The notes: generated from the sequence alone by a model not told the origin. DNA of 64,000 nt from JAZDOT01 sp043798355 (GCA_043798355.1 JAZDOT010000002.1:17022-81021), one strand, 5' to 3'. Shown: positions 33,617 to 42,332, counted from the first letter of the stretch. Numbers and translations are program-made.

Positions 33617-33668
33617 TGGAGAGCGACTATAGCTGATGTGAGCGCGTGAGCCAGAGAGTGATCTTGAC

Positions 33669-33799
33669 GAAAGATCCAAGACGCAAGATACAAGATGCAA
33701 ACCTTCGTTAGGCACTTCGATATTCCTCTGAAGCAAACTTGGATCTTGTATCTTGTTTCTTGCATCTTCCTTGAGTCCTGTATCTTGTACCTTGTGTCC
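33669..33799. repeat. inverted heptamer arrays between exonuclease and nth
   Basis: 33669-33704 reads AAGATCC/AAGACGC/AAGATAC/AAGATGC; 33738-33799 reads TTGGATC/TTGTATC/TTGTTTC/TTGCATC and more. The arms are reverse complements with a loop of about 35 nt. The right arm overlaps the predicted nth 5' end. Confidence 0.8.
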
Positions 33800-34456
33800 T
33801 CCCTCGGTATTCCTCCAGGCACTGTCCTTCGTGTTTTCAGACACCTCTATCACCCTCCGCCTTCATTCTTGAGGTGGGAGACTCCCCTCGATCTGATCGT
33901 CGCCACCATCCTGAGTGCGCAGTGCACGGATGTGCGGGTGAATATCGTGACGCCGCCATTATTCGCACGCTGCCGCACGCCAGAGGATTACCTGAAGATG
34001 CCGCGGAAACGTCTGGAGACGATGATCCACTCCTGCGGGACTTTTCGCAGCAAGGCGAAGTACATCCACGGGCTCTGCCGCATGCTCGTGCGGAAATTCG
34101 ATGGCAAAGTTCCGCAGACGATGCAAGAACTCGTGCGTCTCCCCGGAGTCGGCAGGAAAACCGCTGCCATCGTTCTTTTCGCGGCATTCGGGAAGAATGA
34201 GGGGATCGCTGTCGATACGCATGTTCTGAGGCTCGCGCGGCGCATGGGGCTCAGCCGCGGAAAAACGCCCGAGAACGTGGAGAAAGACCTTATGAAGAAG
34301 TTTTCACGGAAGGAATGGGGGCTTCTCAACACGCTGATGATCAGTCACGGCAGAGCGGTCTGCACGGCGCGCAGCAGGGAGTGTGAGAAGTGCGTGTTTC
34401 GGAAGAAGTGTCCATCGTCGCTTGCGATGACGAAGAGGGATTTGGCAAAGAATTAG
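33695..34456 (+). CDS. nth: endonuclease III
   Basis: Bifunctional DNA glycosylase/AP lyase for oxidised pyrimidines. It has the helix-hairpin-helix LPGVGRKTAAIVL with the catalytic Lys, VDTHVLRLARRMGL with the catalytic Asp, and a 4Fe-4S cluster C-x6-C-x2-C-x5-C (CTARSREC, EKC, VFRKKC). The first 35 residues from ATG 33695 (TWILYLVSCIFLESCILYLV) are repeat-encoded and hydrophobic. True translation may instead begin at a GTG or TTG close to 33796, before PPGTVLRVFRHLY. Confidence 0.93.
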   Translation: MQTFVRHFDIPLKQTWILYLVSCIFLESCILYLVSSLGIPPGTVLRVFRHLYHPPPSFLRWETPLDLIVATILSAQCTDVRVNIVTPPLFARCRTPEDYLKMPRKRLETMIHSCGTFRSKAKYIHGLCRMLVRKFDGKVPQTMQELVRLPGVGRKTAAIVLFAAFGKNEGIAVDTHVLRLARRMGLSRGKTPENVEKDLMKKFSRKEWGLLNTLMISHGRAVCTARSRECEKCVFRKKCPSSLAMTKRDLAKN

Positions 34457-34501
34457 TCGAACATTGTTGACTTGTATCCTGTTTATCGGAATAAATGCGA
34501 T

Positions 34502-35110
34502 ATGGAGTCATCTGAACTTCGGTCTCGCCTATTGAAGCAATTGAACGAATTCCCCGTCGGGAAGCCCGCTTTCTTCATGCACGAGGACTGGATGGATGGG
34601 CGTCCTACCGTGCGTCAGGCGGTGTGGACATACTTGGAATTGTTCCATAACGGTTTGCCGCATCAGCGCTTTTTGCATGGAACGGTGGACGATCACTTGG
34701 GGGGCGAGCATCACGTGTGGTTGTATGACACTCCGGACGAGGCGCGTGGTTCGTACATCACCCATGCCCGGTGGTGTTTGGAGCATCTCTTCAAAGATCC
34801 CAATCGTCCTGGCGATCGTATTGGTATCGAATCCGTACAAAGAAATGCGAACATTCTCCTGCGGACGAGGTGGAGCGAGGCAGTCAATCTGGCCCAGGCT
34901 CGCTTACGGGAGCAGTTGCAGGAGGCAGGATTGCTCGATCTGCCCTTACCGCGGCAGGAGTATCCCATTGGTGGTTCGTTGACTGCACAAGACGGAGCTC
35001 AGGTCATCGTGGGGAGCGCCAGTTGGAGCAGGGAGTTCCAAGAAGGCGCAGGTTGGCAGCCGCCACTCATGGGGTATCGCGACGAGTTTGGGCAGCCGAT
35101 TAGATTGTAA
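34502..35110 (+). CDS. hypothetical protein, Patescibacteria-type
   Basis: Protein of 202 residues, soluble. Visible segments: helical start (ELRSRLLKQLNEFPVGKPAF), EDWMDGRPTVRQAVWTYLEL, a His-rich stretch GTVDDHLGGEHHVWLYDTPD, a long helix RWSEAVNLAQARLREQLQEA, and a C-terminal GWQPPLMGYRDEFGQPIRL. No family recognised; the HHVW/DDH cluster could bind metal, but that is a guess. ATG 34502 is preferred over an upstream non-ATG start. Stands alone after nth. Confidence 0.6.
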   Translation: MESSELRSRLLKQLNEFPVGKPAFFMHEDWMDGRPTVRQAVWTYLELFHNGLPHQRFLHGTVDDHLGGEHHVWLYDTPDEARGSYITHARWCLEHLFKDPNRPGDRIGIESVQRNANILLRTRWSEAVNLAQARLREQLQEAGLLDLPLPRQEYPIGGSLTAQDGAQVIVGSASWSREFQEGAGWQPPLMGYRDEFGQPIRL

Positions 35111-35159
35111 GCAGATAGGATCGTGCGGGATGGTCTTGCCTATGAAGGGGCGTAAGGAG

Positions 35160-35180
35160 TATGATATTATCATATGATAT
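35160..35180. promoter_or_regulatory. overlapping palindromes at the toxin-antitoxin promoter
   Basis: TATGATA-T-TATCATA (35160-35174) overlaps TATCATATGATA (35168-35179), both perfect. They lie 17-37 nt before the antitoxin ATG, a typical ribbon-helix-helix operator position. Confidence 0.6.
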
Positions 35181-35196
35181 TTTCACATCCTTCTCC

Positions 35197-35403
35197 ATGA
35201 CGACCGTATCCGTTCCGCTCCCCTCCGATCTCCTCGATGCGCTCGAGAAGCTCATCGCGCGCGGAAGCGCTTCCAACAAAGCCGATGTCATTCGCAGAGC
35301 ACTCCGTTGCTATCTGGAGCAGCAGGCTGTTGAGGATGTTCTCAGGGCGAGTGAAGAGCCGCGTCTGAGGGGGAAACTCCGCAATCTTGCAAGGAAGTTA
35401 TGA
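35197..35403 (+). CDS. ribbon-helix-helix (CopG/ParD-type) antitoxin
   Basis: Protein of 68 residues: beta strand MTTVSVPLPSDLLDALEKLI then RGSASNKADVIRRALRCYLE, a ribbon-helix-helix DNA-binding domain, followed by a short helical toxin-binding tail (DVLRASEEPRLRGKLRNLAR). ATG 35197 places the strand at the N-terminus; the in-frame ATG at 35161 lies in the operator. Overlaps the toxin start by ATGA. Confidence 0.82.
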   Translation: MTTVSVPLPSDLLDALEKLIARGSASNKADVIRRALRCYLEQQAVEDVLRASEEPRLRGKLRNLARKL

Positions 35404-35660
35404 CGCAGATTCTCTTCACGCCCAGTTTTCTCCGGCAGTTCAACAAGCTTCCTCCGGAGTTGCAGGACGAAGTCGATGCGGCCGTCCTCCGTTTCCAGTC
35501 TCATCCCCGCGATCGTTCACTGAAGTTGCATCGGCTGAAGGGCAAGCTGCGGCGCTTCTTCAGCTTTTCCGTGAATTACCGTTACAGAATCGTTTGTCAG
35601 AACGATGCCCACGATGTCTGGGCACTTCTTTCTGTGGGGGATCACGATGTATATCGCTAA
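35400..35660 (+). CDS. RelE/ParE-family toxin 2
   Basis: Protein of 86 residues: TQILFTPSFLRQFNKLPPEL, HPRDRSLKLHRLKGKLRRFF, SFSVNYRYRIVCQND and SVGDHDVY. The YRYRIVC strand and terminal GDHDxY match RelE/YoeB-like ribosome-dependent mRNA interferases. Partner of the ribbon-helix-helix antitoxin; followed by a terminator 38 nt downstream. Confidence 0.85.
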   Translation: MTQILFTPSFLRQFNKLPPELQDEVDAAVLRFQSHPRDRSLKLHRLKGKLRRFFSFSVNYRYRIVCQNDAHDVWALLSVGDHDVYR

Positions 35661-35698
35661 TCGTGAGCGTGTGCAGCGGAGATGTGTCGAGTGAACCG

Positions 35699-35721
35699 AG
35701 ACGCACCCACGGTGCGTCTTT
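35699..35721 (+). terminator. intrinsic terminator after toxin-antitoxin pair 2
   Basis: AGACGCACC-CAC-GGTGCGTCT (9-bp perfect stem) followed by TT and a further T. Stem strength and position fit a Rho-independent terminator, although the T-run is short. Confidence 0.65.
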
Positions 35722-35845
35722 ACAGTGGATTGTATGTTGTATTTTCCGACAACATTGATACCCTTTTGCTTTGTGGGATTCATGCATGCGTGCATACACG
35801 ATTTTGTTTCGCAATCCTAAGAAGCTACCACCTAAGAAGCTATCC

Positions 35846-36592
35846 ATGTCCAGCGATCATCTCCACATCCTCCGCTCGGTCGGGCTCGATCCCAAAGAGG
35901 CGGCCCTGTACCTCGCCGGGCTGGAACTACACTCGGCTCCGGCGTCGGAGTATGCCAAAGCGGCGGGCATGAACCGCATCACCGCCTACAACACGCTCGA
36001 AGGGTTGGCGCGCAGGGGAACGGTGACGGTTACCAAGAAGGCGAGGGCGAAGTGGTACAGTCCCGTTCTTCCGGAACAGCTGGCGATCGAGGCGCGCAAG
36101 AATGCCGATGCTCTTGCGCGGGTCCTTCCGGAACTGCGGTCGATGCAGGGGGGCGGGGGACGACGGCCGGTCGTGCGGTTCTTCGAGGGGTGGGAGGGGC
36201 TCAGGAGCGTCTACGAAGACACGCTGACGGCCAAAAGCGAACTTCTCAATTTCGCGAATTCCGCGGTGGTGCGTCGCTTCTGGCCCGATTATGACGGGGA
36301 ATACGTTGTCGAGCGCGTACGAAGGGGGATTTATCTTCGTGGCATAGCACCGGACGATGAGGCCGGGCGGAAGGTCCATGGTGAAGATCGGAAACGCAAG
36401 CGTGAAATCCGGCTTGTTCCAGTCAAAGACTTCGATTTCGGCAATGAGATCAACATCTACGACCACAAGGTCGCTATCTGCTCGTTCGGGTCTCCCGAAA
36501 AGATGTTCGCGGTCATCATTGAGAGTAAGGAGGTCGCCGAGACGCAGAGGCAAATTTTTGAGATGGCGTGGAGGTTTGCCAAAAGCTTGTAG
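35846..36592 (+). CDS. TrmB-like transcriptional regulator 2
   Basis: Protein of 248 residues. The winged helix (HILRSVGLDPKEAALYLAGL, NRITAYNTLEGLARRGTVTV) and the sensor domain (RPVVRFFEGWEGLRSVYEDT; EINIYDHKVAICSFGSPEKM then FAVIIESKEVAETQRQIFEM) parallel regulator 1, with the same final ESxEVAxxxxxxFExxW pattern. Upstream lies a direct repeat cctaagaagcta (35816-35846). No palindrome like that of regulator 1 is evident. Target genes unknown. Confidence 0.83.
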   Translation: MSSDHLHILRSVGLDPKEAALYLAGLELHSAPASEYAKAAGMNRITAYNTLEGLARRGTVTVTKKARAKWYSPVLPEQLAIEARKNADALARVLPELRSMQGGGGRRPVVRFFEGWEGLRSVYEDTLTAKSELLNFANSAVVRRFWPDYDGEYVVERVRRGIYLRGIAPDDEAGRKVHGEDRKRKREIRLVPVKDFDFGNEINIYDHKVAICSFGSPEKMFAVIIESKEVAETQRQIFEMAWRFAKSL

Positions 36593-36618
36593 CTTGTAGC
36601 TGGTAGCTGGTAGCTTGG
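36584..36618. repeat. heptamer array (AGCTTGT/AGCTGGT)
   Basis: Five units across the last codons of regulator 2 and the short gap to thyA. Confidence 0.8.
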
Positions 36619-36624
36619 GGGTCA

Positions 36625-37443
36625 ATGAGACAGTACCTCTCTCTTCTCGGCCATGTACTCGAAAACGGAGTAAAAAAGAAGGATCGGACCGGTACGGGCA
36701 CGCTCTCGGTTTTCGGCGCGCAGATGCGCTTCGATCTCTCTCAGGGCTTCCCGCTCCTCACGACGAAAAAGCTCCACACGCGGTCCATTTTCCATGAGCT
36801 CCTGTGGTTCCTGCGCGGTGAGACGAACACGCGCTCGCTTGCGGAACAGGGGGTTTCCATCTGGGACGAGTGGGCGGATGCAAACGGGGATCTGGGACCG
36901 CTCTACGGCAAACAGTGGCGGGATTTCAACGGGGTCGATCAGATTGCCTCAGTGGTCGAACAGATCCGTCTGCGGCCGCACTCGCGTCGAATGGTCGTGT
37001 CGGCGTGGAATCCGGCTTCTCTCCCGGATGAATCCGTCTCTCCGCAGGAGAACGTGCGGCAGGGGCGCATGGCGCTCGCTCCCTGTCATTGCCTCTTTCA
37101 GTTCTACGTCGCGGATGGGAAATTGAGTTGTCAGCTCTACCAGCGCAGTGCCGACCTCTTCCTCGGTGTTCCCTTCAACATTGCCAGTTACAGCCTTCTC
37201 ACACACATGATCGCGCAGGTGACAGGACTCTCCGTCGGGGATTTCGTCCATACGTTCGGGGATCTGCATTTGTACTCGAATCACCTGGATCAGGCCCGCG
37301 AGCAACTCTCGCGCACGCCTCGTGCCTTGCCGCAGCTCCGGCTCAATCCTGCGGTCCGGTCGATCTTCTCTTTCACATTCGCGGATTTTGAAGTCCTGAA
37401 TTACGATCCGCTGTCGGCGATTAAGGCGCCGATAGCCGTGTAA
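36625..37443 (+). CDS. thyA: thymidylate synthase
   Basis: Methylates dUMP to dTMP with methylene-tetrahydrofolate. The 272 residues contain KKKDRTGTGTLSVFGAQMRF, the catalytic ALAPCHCLFQFYV (Cys in PCH), QRSADLFLGVPFNIASY and VGDFVHTFGDLHLYSNHL. Length matches the E. coli type. folA follows 78 nt later, which regenerates the folate this enzyme oxidises, so the two form a functional unit. Confidence 0.97.
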   Translation: MRQYLSLLGHVLENGVKKKDRTGTGTLSVFGAQMRFDLSQGFPLLTTKKLHTRSIFHELLWFLRGETNTRSLAEQGVSIWDEWADANGDLGPLYGKQWRDFNGVDQIASVVEQIRLRPHSRRMVVSAWNPASLPDESVSPQENVRQGRMALAPCHCLFQFYVADGKLSCQLYQRSADLFLGVPFNIASYSLLTHMIAQVTGLSVGDFVHTFGDLHLYSNHLDQAREQLSRTPRALPQLRLNPAVRSIFSFTFADFEVLNYDPLSAIKAPIAV

Positions 37444-37447
37444 GGGA

Positions 37448-37515
37448 TAAGGCTAAGGCTAAGGTTAGGGTTAGGGCAGGGAGAGCTTTGAGCTTTGAGC
37501 TTTAAGCTTTAAGCT
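37448..37515. repeat. TTAGGG-type and AGCTTTG arrays between thyA and folA
   Basis: 37448-37479 GGCTAA/GGTTAG hexamers, then 37484-37515 AGCTTTG/AGCTTTA heptamers (four units). They fill nearly the whole gap. Confidence 0.85.
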
Positions 37516-37521
37516 ATTGGC

Positions 37522-38037
37522 ATGATTGTCTCACTGATTGTCGCAGCGTCGGAAAACAACGTCATCGGCCGCGAAAACGATCTCCCGTGGAGCTTGCCGG
37601 ATGACTTGAAATTCTTCCGGGAAAAGACGCGCGGAGCACCCGTGATCATGGGGCGGAAAAATTTCGAATCCATCATCCGGCGCAACGGAAGGGCTCTGCC
37701 TGGGAGGACCAACATCGTCGTCACACGACAGGCGGATTGGAAGCACGAGGGGTGCGTCGCTGTACGTTCCATCGAAGAGGCGATCGAGCGGGCTCGGCAG
37801 GAGACGCGTGAGGAGATTTTCATTATCGGTGGAGGGGAGATCTATCGCCTCGCGATGTCGATTGCCAACCGCATCTATCTCACACGCGTGCATGCCGAGG
37901 TACCGGGAGACGTGTTCTTTCCGGAGATTTCCTCTGACGAGTGGAAGGAAGTCAGCCGACAAGATCATGCCAAAGACGACCGGCACCCGTACCCGTTCAC
38001 GTTCCTCACCTACGAGCGGCGCAGGAAGAAGCAGTGA
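37522..38037 (+). CDS. folA: dihydrofolate reductase
   Basis: Reduces dihydrofolate with NADPH. Visible motifs in 171 residues: ASENNVIGRENDLPWSLPDD with the active-site acidic residue, PVIMGRKNFESI, RTNIVVTRQ, FIIGGGEIYRLA and the C-terminal RHPYPFTFLTYERR. Directly downstream of thyA and preceded by heptamers. Confidence 0.96.
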   Translation: MIVSLIVAASENNVIGRENDLPWSLPDDLKFFREKTRGAPVIMGRKNFESIIRRNGRALPGRTNIVVTRQADWKHEGCVAVRSIEEAIERARQETREEIFIIGGGEIYRLAMSIANRIYLTRVHAEVPGDVFFPEISSDEWKEVSRQDHAKDDRHPYPFTFLTYERRRKKQ

Positions 38038-38054
38038 CGGCCGAAAGAGAGGCA

Positions 38055-40511
38055 TCAGATGTTGTCAGGATCACTCGAGGCCGCAGCCTGCTCCTTCACT
38101 CCGAAGAGCCAGAGGTGTCGGCCCAGGCGGGTCGTGATGACGCGCTCCACCAGCCAGCGGGTGACGATGATGGCGGTGAACATGGAGATGAGCACGCCCA
38201 TGCCGAGCGTGATGGCGAAGCCGCGCACGATGGAGGTTCCGATGATGAAGAGGATGGCGCAGGTCATCAGTGTGGACACGTTGCCGTCCCGGATGCTCGG
38301 CCACGCACGTTGGAAGCCGAGTGCCACGGAGGTCTTCAGGAGCTTGCCTTTGCGCAGCTCCTCCTTTGTTCGTTCGAAGATGAGGATATTCGCATCCACC
38401 GCCATGCCGATGGAGAGGAGGATGCCGGCCACGCCCGCGAGCGTGAGGACGATATACTGGCTGGAGAAGAAGAGGAGGGGGAGCTTCGTGACGGCGATGA
38501 GGATGAGGGCATAGACGAAGAGGGCGACGTTCGCGAGAAGGCCGAGGAGTCGGTAGAGGATCACCATGTACAGGAAGACGAAGACGATGCCGATGAGGGC
38601 TGCCCGCGTGGACGTGCGCACGGCCTCGGCGCCGAGAGTGGGCTCGATCGTCCGTTGCCCCACGAGGTAGATGGGGGCGGGAATCGCTCCGGTATTCAGA
38701 TCGGTGGCGAGGCGCTGCGCCTCTTCGAAGGTTTGGCTTCCCGTGATGACGGCGATGCCACCGCTGATCTCGGTCTGCACGGTCGGCGCGGAGACGATTT
38801 CCCCTCCGACGAAAATGGCGATGCGCTTAGAGATGTTCTTCTTCGTGAGTTCCTGGAAGAGCTGGCCCCCCTCCGTATCGAAAGAGATCTGTACAATAGG
38901 GAGATTGCTCATCTGATCCGTCGTGACGGCGGCGGCGCGGAAGTGCTTTCCGTTGAGATCCGTATCCTTCCAGCCGGTTGGCAGGAGCGAGAAGAAGAGG
39001 AGGCGGATGAATGTGACTTCTTCCATGCGGACGACCTTTCCCGATTTCAGGAGCTCTGCCGCCGCGGAGGCATCCGCAGCCGCATTCTTTCCGGTGAATC
39101 GGATCTCCTCGACGGTGACGCGGTCAGGGGGAGTCCACGGAGCGCGATCGGACCGGATAATGTGGAAACCGAACTGGGTTTCAACCGGATCGCTGATCTG
39201 TCCCTGCGGGAGGGAGAACGCCGCATCTTCGAAGGCCGGAACCATGGTTCCTCTTCCGAAGACGCCGAGGTTGCCACCTTTCTTCGCGGACGGGCCCTCC
39301 GAGTACGTGGCCGCGAGCGATTCGAATTTTTCCCCCTTCAGGAGGCGTGCATGGATATCCTGGGCGAGGGCGAGAGCTTCCTCTTTCGTCCGTTCGGAAG
39401 ACTTTTCCCCCATGACGGCGCCGGAGAGCGTTCCCTGGTAGGAGATGAGAATGTGGCTGGCTTCCATCTGCTCCGTGCCTTTCTTGAGTGCCCGCATGGC
39501 GATGACCAGCGCGGATCCGTCTGGGAGCGTGACATCTTTGAACTGCCCTTCCGTCATGGTTCGGAGAGCGACAGTGACCGGAGCGGGGAAAGAATCAACG
39601 GAGACATCGGTGGACTTCGAAACGCGAATGTTTTGCTGCAAAGCGAGCTCGTTGAGCGCCTCGGAGATATCCCCGATGGTCCGGCCGGACTGTGTTTTGG
39701 GGCGTATCACCTGTGCGAGGAAAATGCCAGGGATTTCCTGCATGGAGACCTGCCCGTCCTGTCCCTGTGACGGGAGACGCAAGATCCCCTCCTTCTCCAT
39801 GACCGTCGGTCCGGGTTTCGTGTTCCAGAGGGGCTCCAAACCTTCGGGGAGCTGGCCGCGGAAATACGGCCGCTCATCGGAGTAGGCAACCCCCAACTGG
39901 CCGCTCATATCCTGGCCCACCGTTGCGAGCGAAGTGCCGCTCTCCGTAATGCGTTTCAGCGCGGAGTCGGCACGGGCACGGACAGTCGCCTCGTACTCCG
40001 CCGTCGGTTCGGTGAACTCTTCCTTGAATTCCAGCTGGATGGTTTTTCCGACGGTTGCGATGCAGGTCTGCGTGTCCACGACGCCGGGGCAGTCGACGAG
40101 AAGATGTTTCTCGTTGGCGATGAAGGACGGGGTGATGACGGCTTCGCTCACGCCCATTGCATTGATACGGCGCTCCAGCACGGTACGGATGGCTTCAACG
40201 ATGGTGGTCTGCTGTTCCACAGTTGCCATTCGTTGCCCACGGAGGGGATCAATCTCATTCGCGCTCTTTCCCTGTGCCTCCAACTCGGCAATCTTCTGGT
40301 CGATCTGGGTGATCTGATCCTGCATTTCCACTTCCGAGATCCGGAAATCCAGTTGCGTGCCTCCCACAAGATCGAGACCATAGTGAATTTTCGGAGACTG
40401 GAGGAAGGACGGCGCCCACTTCCGCGCAGACTGCGGGAGGGTGATCGTGACGATCAGGAACGCAAGGACGACGGTGACGATAGGCCAGAATTTCGGTCGG
40501 TGGGCAGCCAT
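38055..40511 (-). CDS. secD: SecD with an inserted parvulin (PpiC-type) domain
   Basis: SecD uses proton flow to aid translocation through SecYEG. The 818 residues show the first membrane helix (10-28), HYGLDLVGGTQLDF, the P1 base (TVLERRINAMGVSEAVITPS), then an extra block, then the P1 remainder (LPIVQISFDTEGGQLFQEL) and five C-terminal helices (620-790, including GIAVITGSQ, MAVDANILIFERTKEEL). Residues about 349-455 (39147-39467) read EASHILISY, YSEGPSAKKGGNLGVFGRGT, VPAFEDAAFSLPQGQISDPV and ETQFGFHIIRSD, a full parvulin prolyl isomerase. The fusion predicts folding help at the exit side of the translocon. No secF is adjacent. Confidence 0.9.
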   Translation of the reverse strand: MAAHRPKFWPIVTVVLAFLIVTITLPQSARKWAPSFLQSPKIHYGLDLVGGTQLDFRISEVEMQDQITQIDQKIAELEAQGKSANEIDPLRGQRMATVEQQTTIVEAIRTVLERRINAMGVSEAVITPSFIANEKHLLVDCPGVVDTQTCIATVGKTIQLEFKEEFTEPTAEYEATVRARADSALKRITESGTSLATVGQDMSGQLGVAYSDERPYFRGQLPEGLEPLWNTKPGPTVMEKEGILRLPSQGQDGQVSMQEIPGIFLAQVIRPKTQSGRTIGDISEALNELALQQNIRVSKSTDVSVDSFPAPVTVALRTMTEGQFKDVTLPDGSALVIAMRALKKGTEQMEASHILISYQGTLSGAVMGEKSSERTKEEALALAQDIHARLLKGEKFESLAATYSEGPSAKKGGNLGVFGRGTMVPAFEDAAFSLPQGQISDPVETQFGFHIIRSDRAPWTPPDRVTVEEIRFTGKNAAADASAAAELLKSGKVVRMEEVTFIRLLFFSLLPTGWKDTDLNGKHFRAAAVTTDQMSNLPIVQISFDTEGGQLFQELTKKNISKRIAIFVGGEIVSAPTVQTEISGGIAVITGSQTFEEAQRLATDLNTGAIPAPIYLVGQRTIEPTLGAEAVRTSTRAALIGIVFVFLYMVILYRLLGLLANVALFVYALILIAVTKLPLLFFSSQYIVLTLAGVAGILLSIGMAVDANILIFERTKEELRKGKLLKTSVALGFQRAWPSIRDGNVSTLMTCAILFIIGTSIVRGFAITLGMGVLISMFTAIIVTRWLVERVITTRLGRHLWLFGVKEQAAASSDPDNI
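39147..39467 (-). other. parvulin domain within SecD
   Basis: Marks the inserted isomerase domain. ASHIL, GG-LG-F-RG, F--AAF-L--G-IS-PV and GFHII are the classical conserved positions of PpiC/SurA/PrsA domains. Confidence 0.85.
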
Positions 40512-40524
40512 AGAGAGCGGATCG

Positions 40525-41184
40525 TTAGCGGGAGCGGAAGGTGACGTGCGCTCCGGTATTCACGTCGTCGGCGAACGCCTGTGCGAGAGCAAAACTGGGG
40601 ATGCCTCCGATGACGATATTATCTTTCAGACCTTTCTCCTGCGCCTGATAGGATGACACCAGTCCGCCGCGCACGAAGAGGCCGATCATGGATCCCTTGT
40701 TCTCTTCGAAGGTCTTCTGGAGGAGCTTTTGCCCTTCTTTGGTGAAGGTGATGGTGACCCTTCCCTTCTGCCCCGGTTCCTCTTCTGCTTGCACCCAGTC
40801 CAGCATGGCATCGGTGATGCCGCCGTCCACAAACGACCCCCGCTGTTCCAGCGTGATCGTGGGGGTTTCCCCCTTCTTTGCCTCACGCATGATGCGGAAA
40901 TCGAGGGGGGACGAGAGTTGCTGCGTCAGGAGGGCGGCGGTCTCCGCCTGATTCACACGGAAGGTGAGGCGGACGGTCTCACCGCTCGTGCGGGCAGTGA
41001 CAACCGGCTTCGCGCCTTCGAGCGTTTCGACTCTCCGTTCAATGACATGCTGGCTGGCCGTCACGAGGAGCGCCTTGCGTTCCGGGGAATCGGCATGAAC
41101 GGAGAGCGTCAAGGATACGGGGGTCGTGCGCGTGCAGCCGATGAGGGCAGCGATGAAGAGGAACGGGAGGATGGAACGTTTCAT
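40525..41184 (-). CDS. SecD-P1-like lipoprotein
   Basis: Protein of 219 residues with a lipoprotein signal (MKRSILPFLFIAALIGC). The mature part resembles the SecD periplasmic base: QHVIERRVETL, a VRLTFRVNQAETAALL strand, then VTITFTKEGQKLLQKTFEEN and IGLFVRGGLVSSYQ and FALAQAFADDVNTGA, close to SecD's equivalent VQISFDTEGG...LATDLNTGAI. It ends 14 nt before secD and is surely co-transcribed. It may pair with SecD outside the membrane. ATG 41184 is chosen for the signal peptide. Confidence 0.72.
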   Translation of the reverse strand: MKRSILPFLFIAALIGCTRTTPVSLTLSVHADSPERKALLVTASQHVIERRVETLEGAKPVVTARTSGETVRLTFRVNQAETAALLTQQLSSPLDFRIMREAKKGETPTITLEQRGSFVDGGITDAMLDWVQAEEEPGQKGRVTITFTKEGQKLLQKTFEENKGSMIGLFVRGGLVSSYQAQEKGLKDNIVIGGIPSFALAQAFADDVNTGAHVTFRSR

Positions 41185-41272
41185 GCGGTTTATTGAAAGC
41201 GCCGAAAGTGTAGGGAAGATCATGGGAGGGTGCAACGACATCGCGCCGGATTTTGAGGTGATTGGTGGTGAA

Positions 41273-41348
41273 TGAAGGGCAAAGAGGTGAAAGAGGGCAA
41301 AGATGGCAAAGAGGTTAAGGTTCACCAGCAGCAGCCGTTCCCGGCTGC
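41273..41348. repeat. 9-nt purine array and hairpin upstream of the SecD-like lipoprotein gene
   Basis: 41273-41312 has GGCAAAGAG/GGCAAAGAT repeats of about 9 nt. GCAGCCG-TTCC-CGGCTGC (41331-41348) is a stem near the stop of the nucleotidyltransferase gene and may act as its 3' hairpin. Confidence 0.5.
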
Positions 41349-41368
41349 GGTCTTGCGAGAGGCGGTTG

Positions 41369-42322
41369 TTACAATCGCCGCAGAACCGTCCCCGCCCGCA
41401 GCATTTTTCCAGTGAGATCGATTCCTTTGAGCGCGCACCGGTCGTCGATAACGCAGTGATCGATGACGCAATCTTCGACGGTACATCCCTCGAAGAGGAC
41501 GGTGTTCCTCAGGGTGCTGTTCTCCACCCTGCAGGCCGGTCCGATGACGACGCTCCCCTCGGTCTGATTCTGCGTGAAGAGAGAGGACGGATCTCTGAGG
41601 ATGCGGTCTCCCACGAGAGCTTTCGTGGCTTCGAGGTAGGAGGCGAAGGATCCGATGTCGAACCACGGTTCTCTGAAGCGGAAACACTCGACGGGGACGG
41701 AGCGGCGGATCAGTTCCTCAAAAATGCCGCCGACGTTGTCAGGATGATGCTTCGCATATGCCACGAGAACAGGAAGGACGGAAGCGGGGAGGAGCGAGCA
41801 CCCTGTCGAGACGAGCGTCGATTGCGGTTCAGGCGGTTTCTCTTCGAATGCCGTGATCGTTTTCCCGTCGGGTCCGAGGATCACCGTGCCGAAGGATTTC
41901 GCCCGCTCGCGGTCACGGATGTCGTGAGCGGCGAGGAGCGGAACATCGTGTGCAGCGGCAGCCAGGAAGTCTGAGAGCGAAAAGCCGAAGTAGTTGTCTC
42001 CCGTGAGGAGCAGGACATCGTCATGGATACCCGCCCGTTCGATCCACTGGGACACCGCCCCGAGCGCTCCCAGCTTGTGATCGTCGTGCCGCGTCTCCTC
42101 GACGAGGATCTCGACGGGGCGATCGATCGTCTTCGCCCAGCCGAAGAGCCCCTCTGCGACTGCTGCATTAGTGCTCACCGTGATGGGGATGCCTTCCGGG
42201 ACACGTTCGACGACAGAACTGAGGATGGGCTTGCCAGCGAGTGGCAGGAGCGGTTTTGCCCGCGTTTCCGTGAGGGGCCACAGTCTCGTCGCGAAGCCGC
42301 CAGCCAGAATGAATGCATGCAT
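41369..42322 (-). CDS. sugar-1-phosphate nucleotidyltransferase
   Basis: Protein of 317 residues. N-terminal GT-A fold begins MHAFILAGGFATRLWPLTET then KPLLPLAGKPIL (nucleotide-binding loop), LLLTGDNYFGFSL, AFEEKPPEP and GIFEELI. The C-terminal part (240-317) has hexapeptide left-handed helix turns (SVVIGPACRVENSTLRNTVL). Activates a sugar phosphate to an NDP-sugar for surface glycans; substrate (Glc, Man) cannot be read from sequence. Lies in a minus-strand run with the glycosylphosphotransferase-like gene. Confidence 0.85.
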   Translation of the reverse strand: MHAFILAGGFATRLWPLTETRAKPLLPLAGKPILSSVVERVPEGIPITVSTNAAVAEGLFGWAKTIDRPVEILVEETRHDDHKLGALGAVSQWIERAGIHDDVLLLTGDNYFGFSLSDFLAAAAHDVPLLAAHDIRDRERAKSFGTVILGPDGKTITAFEEKPPEPQSTLVSTGCSLLPASVLPVLVAYAKHHPDNVGGIFEELIRRSVPVECFRFREPWFDIGSFASYLEATKALVGDRILRDPSSLFTQNQTEGSVVIGPACRVENSTLRNTVLFEGCTVEDCVIDHCVIDDRCALKGIDLTGKMLRAGTVLRRL

Positions 42323-42332
42323 GAGAGGACTC

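Noticed and set aside
37941..39770. Long open frame antisense to secD (609 codons)
   Set aside because: It is an Asp/Glu/Arg-rich mirror of a conserved SecD and has no family features; such shadows are common in GC-rich DNA.
38055..41184. SecD and SecF as two adjacent genes
   Set aside because: The upstream gene is a lipoprotein with only a P1-like domain and no six-helix SecF region; secF must be elsewhere.
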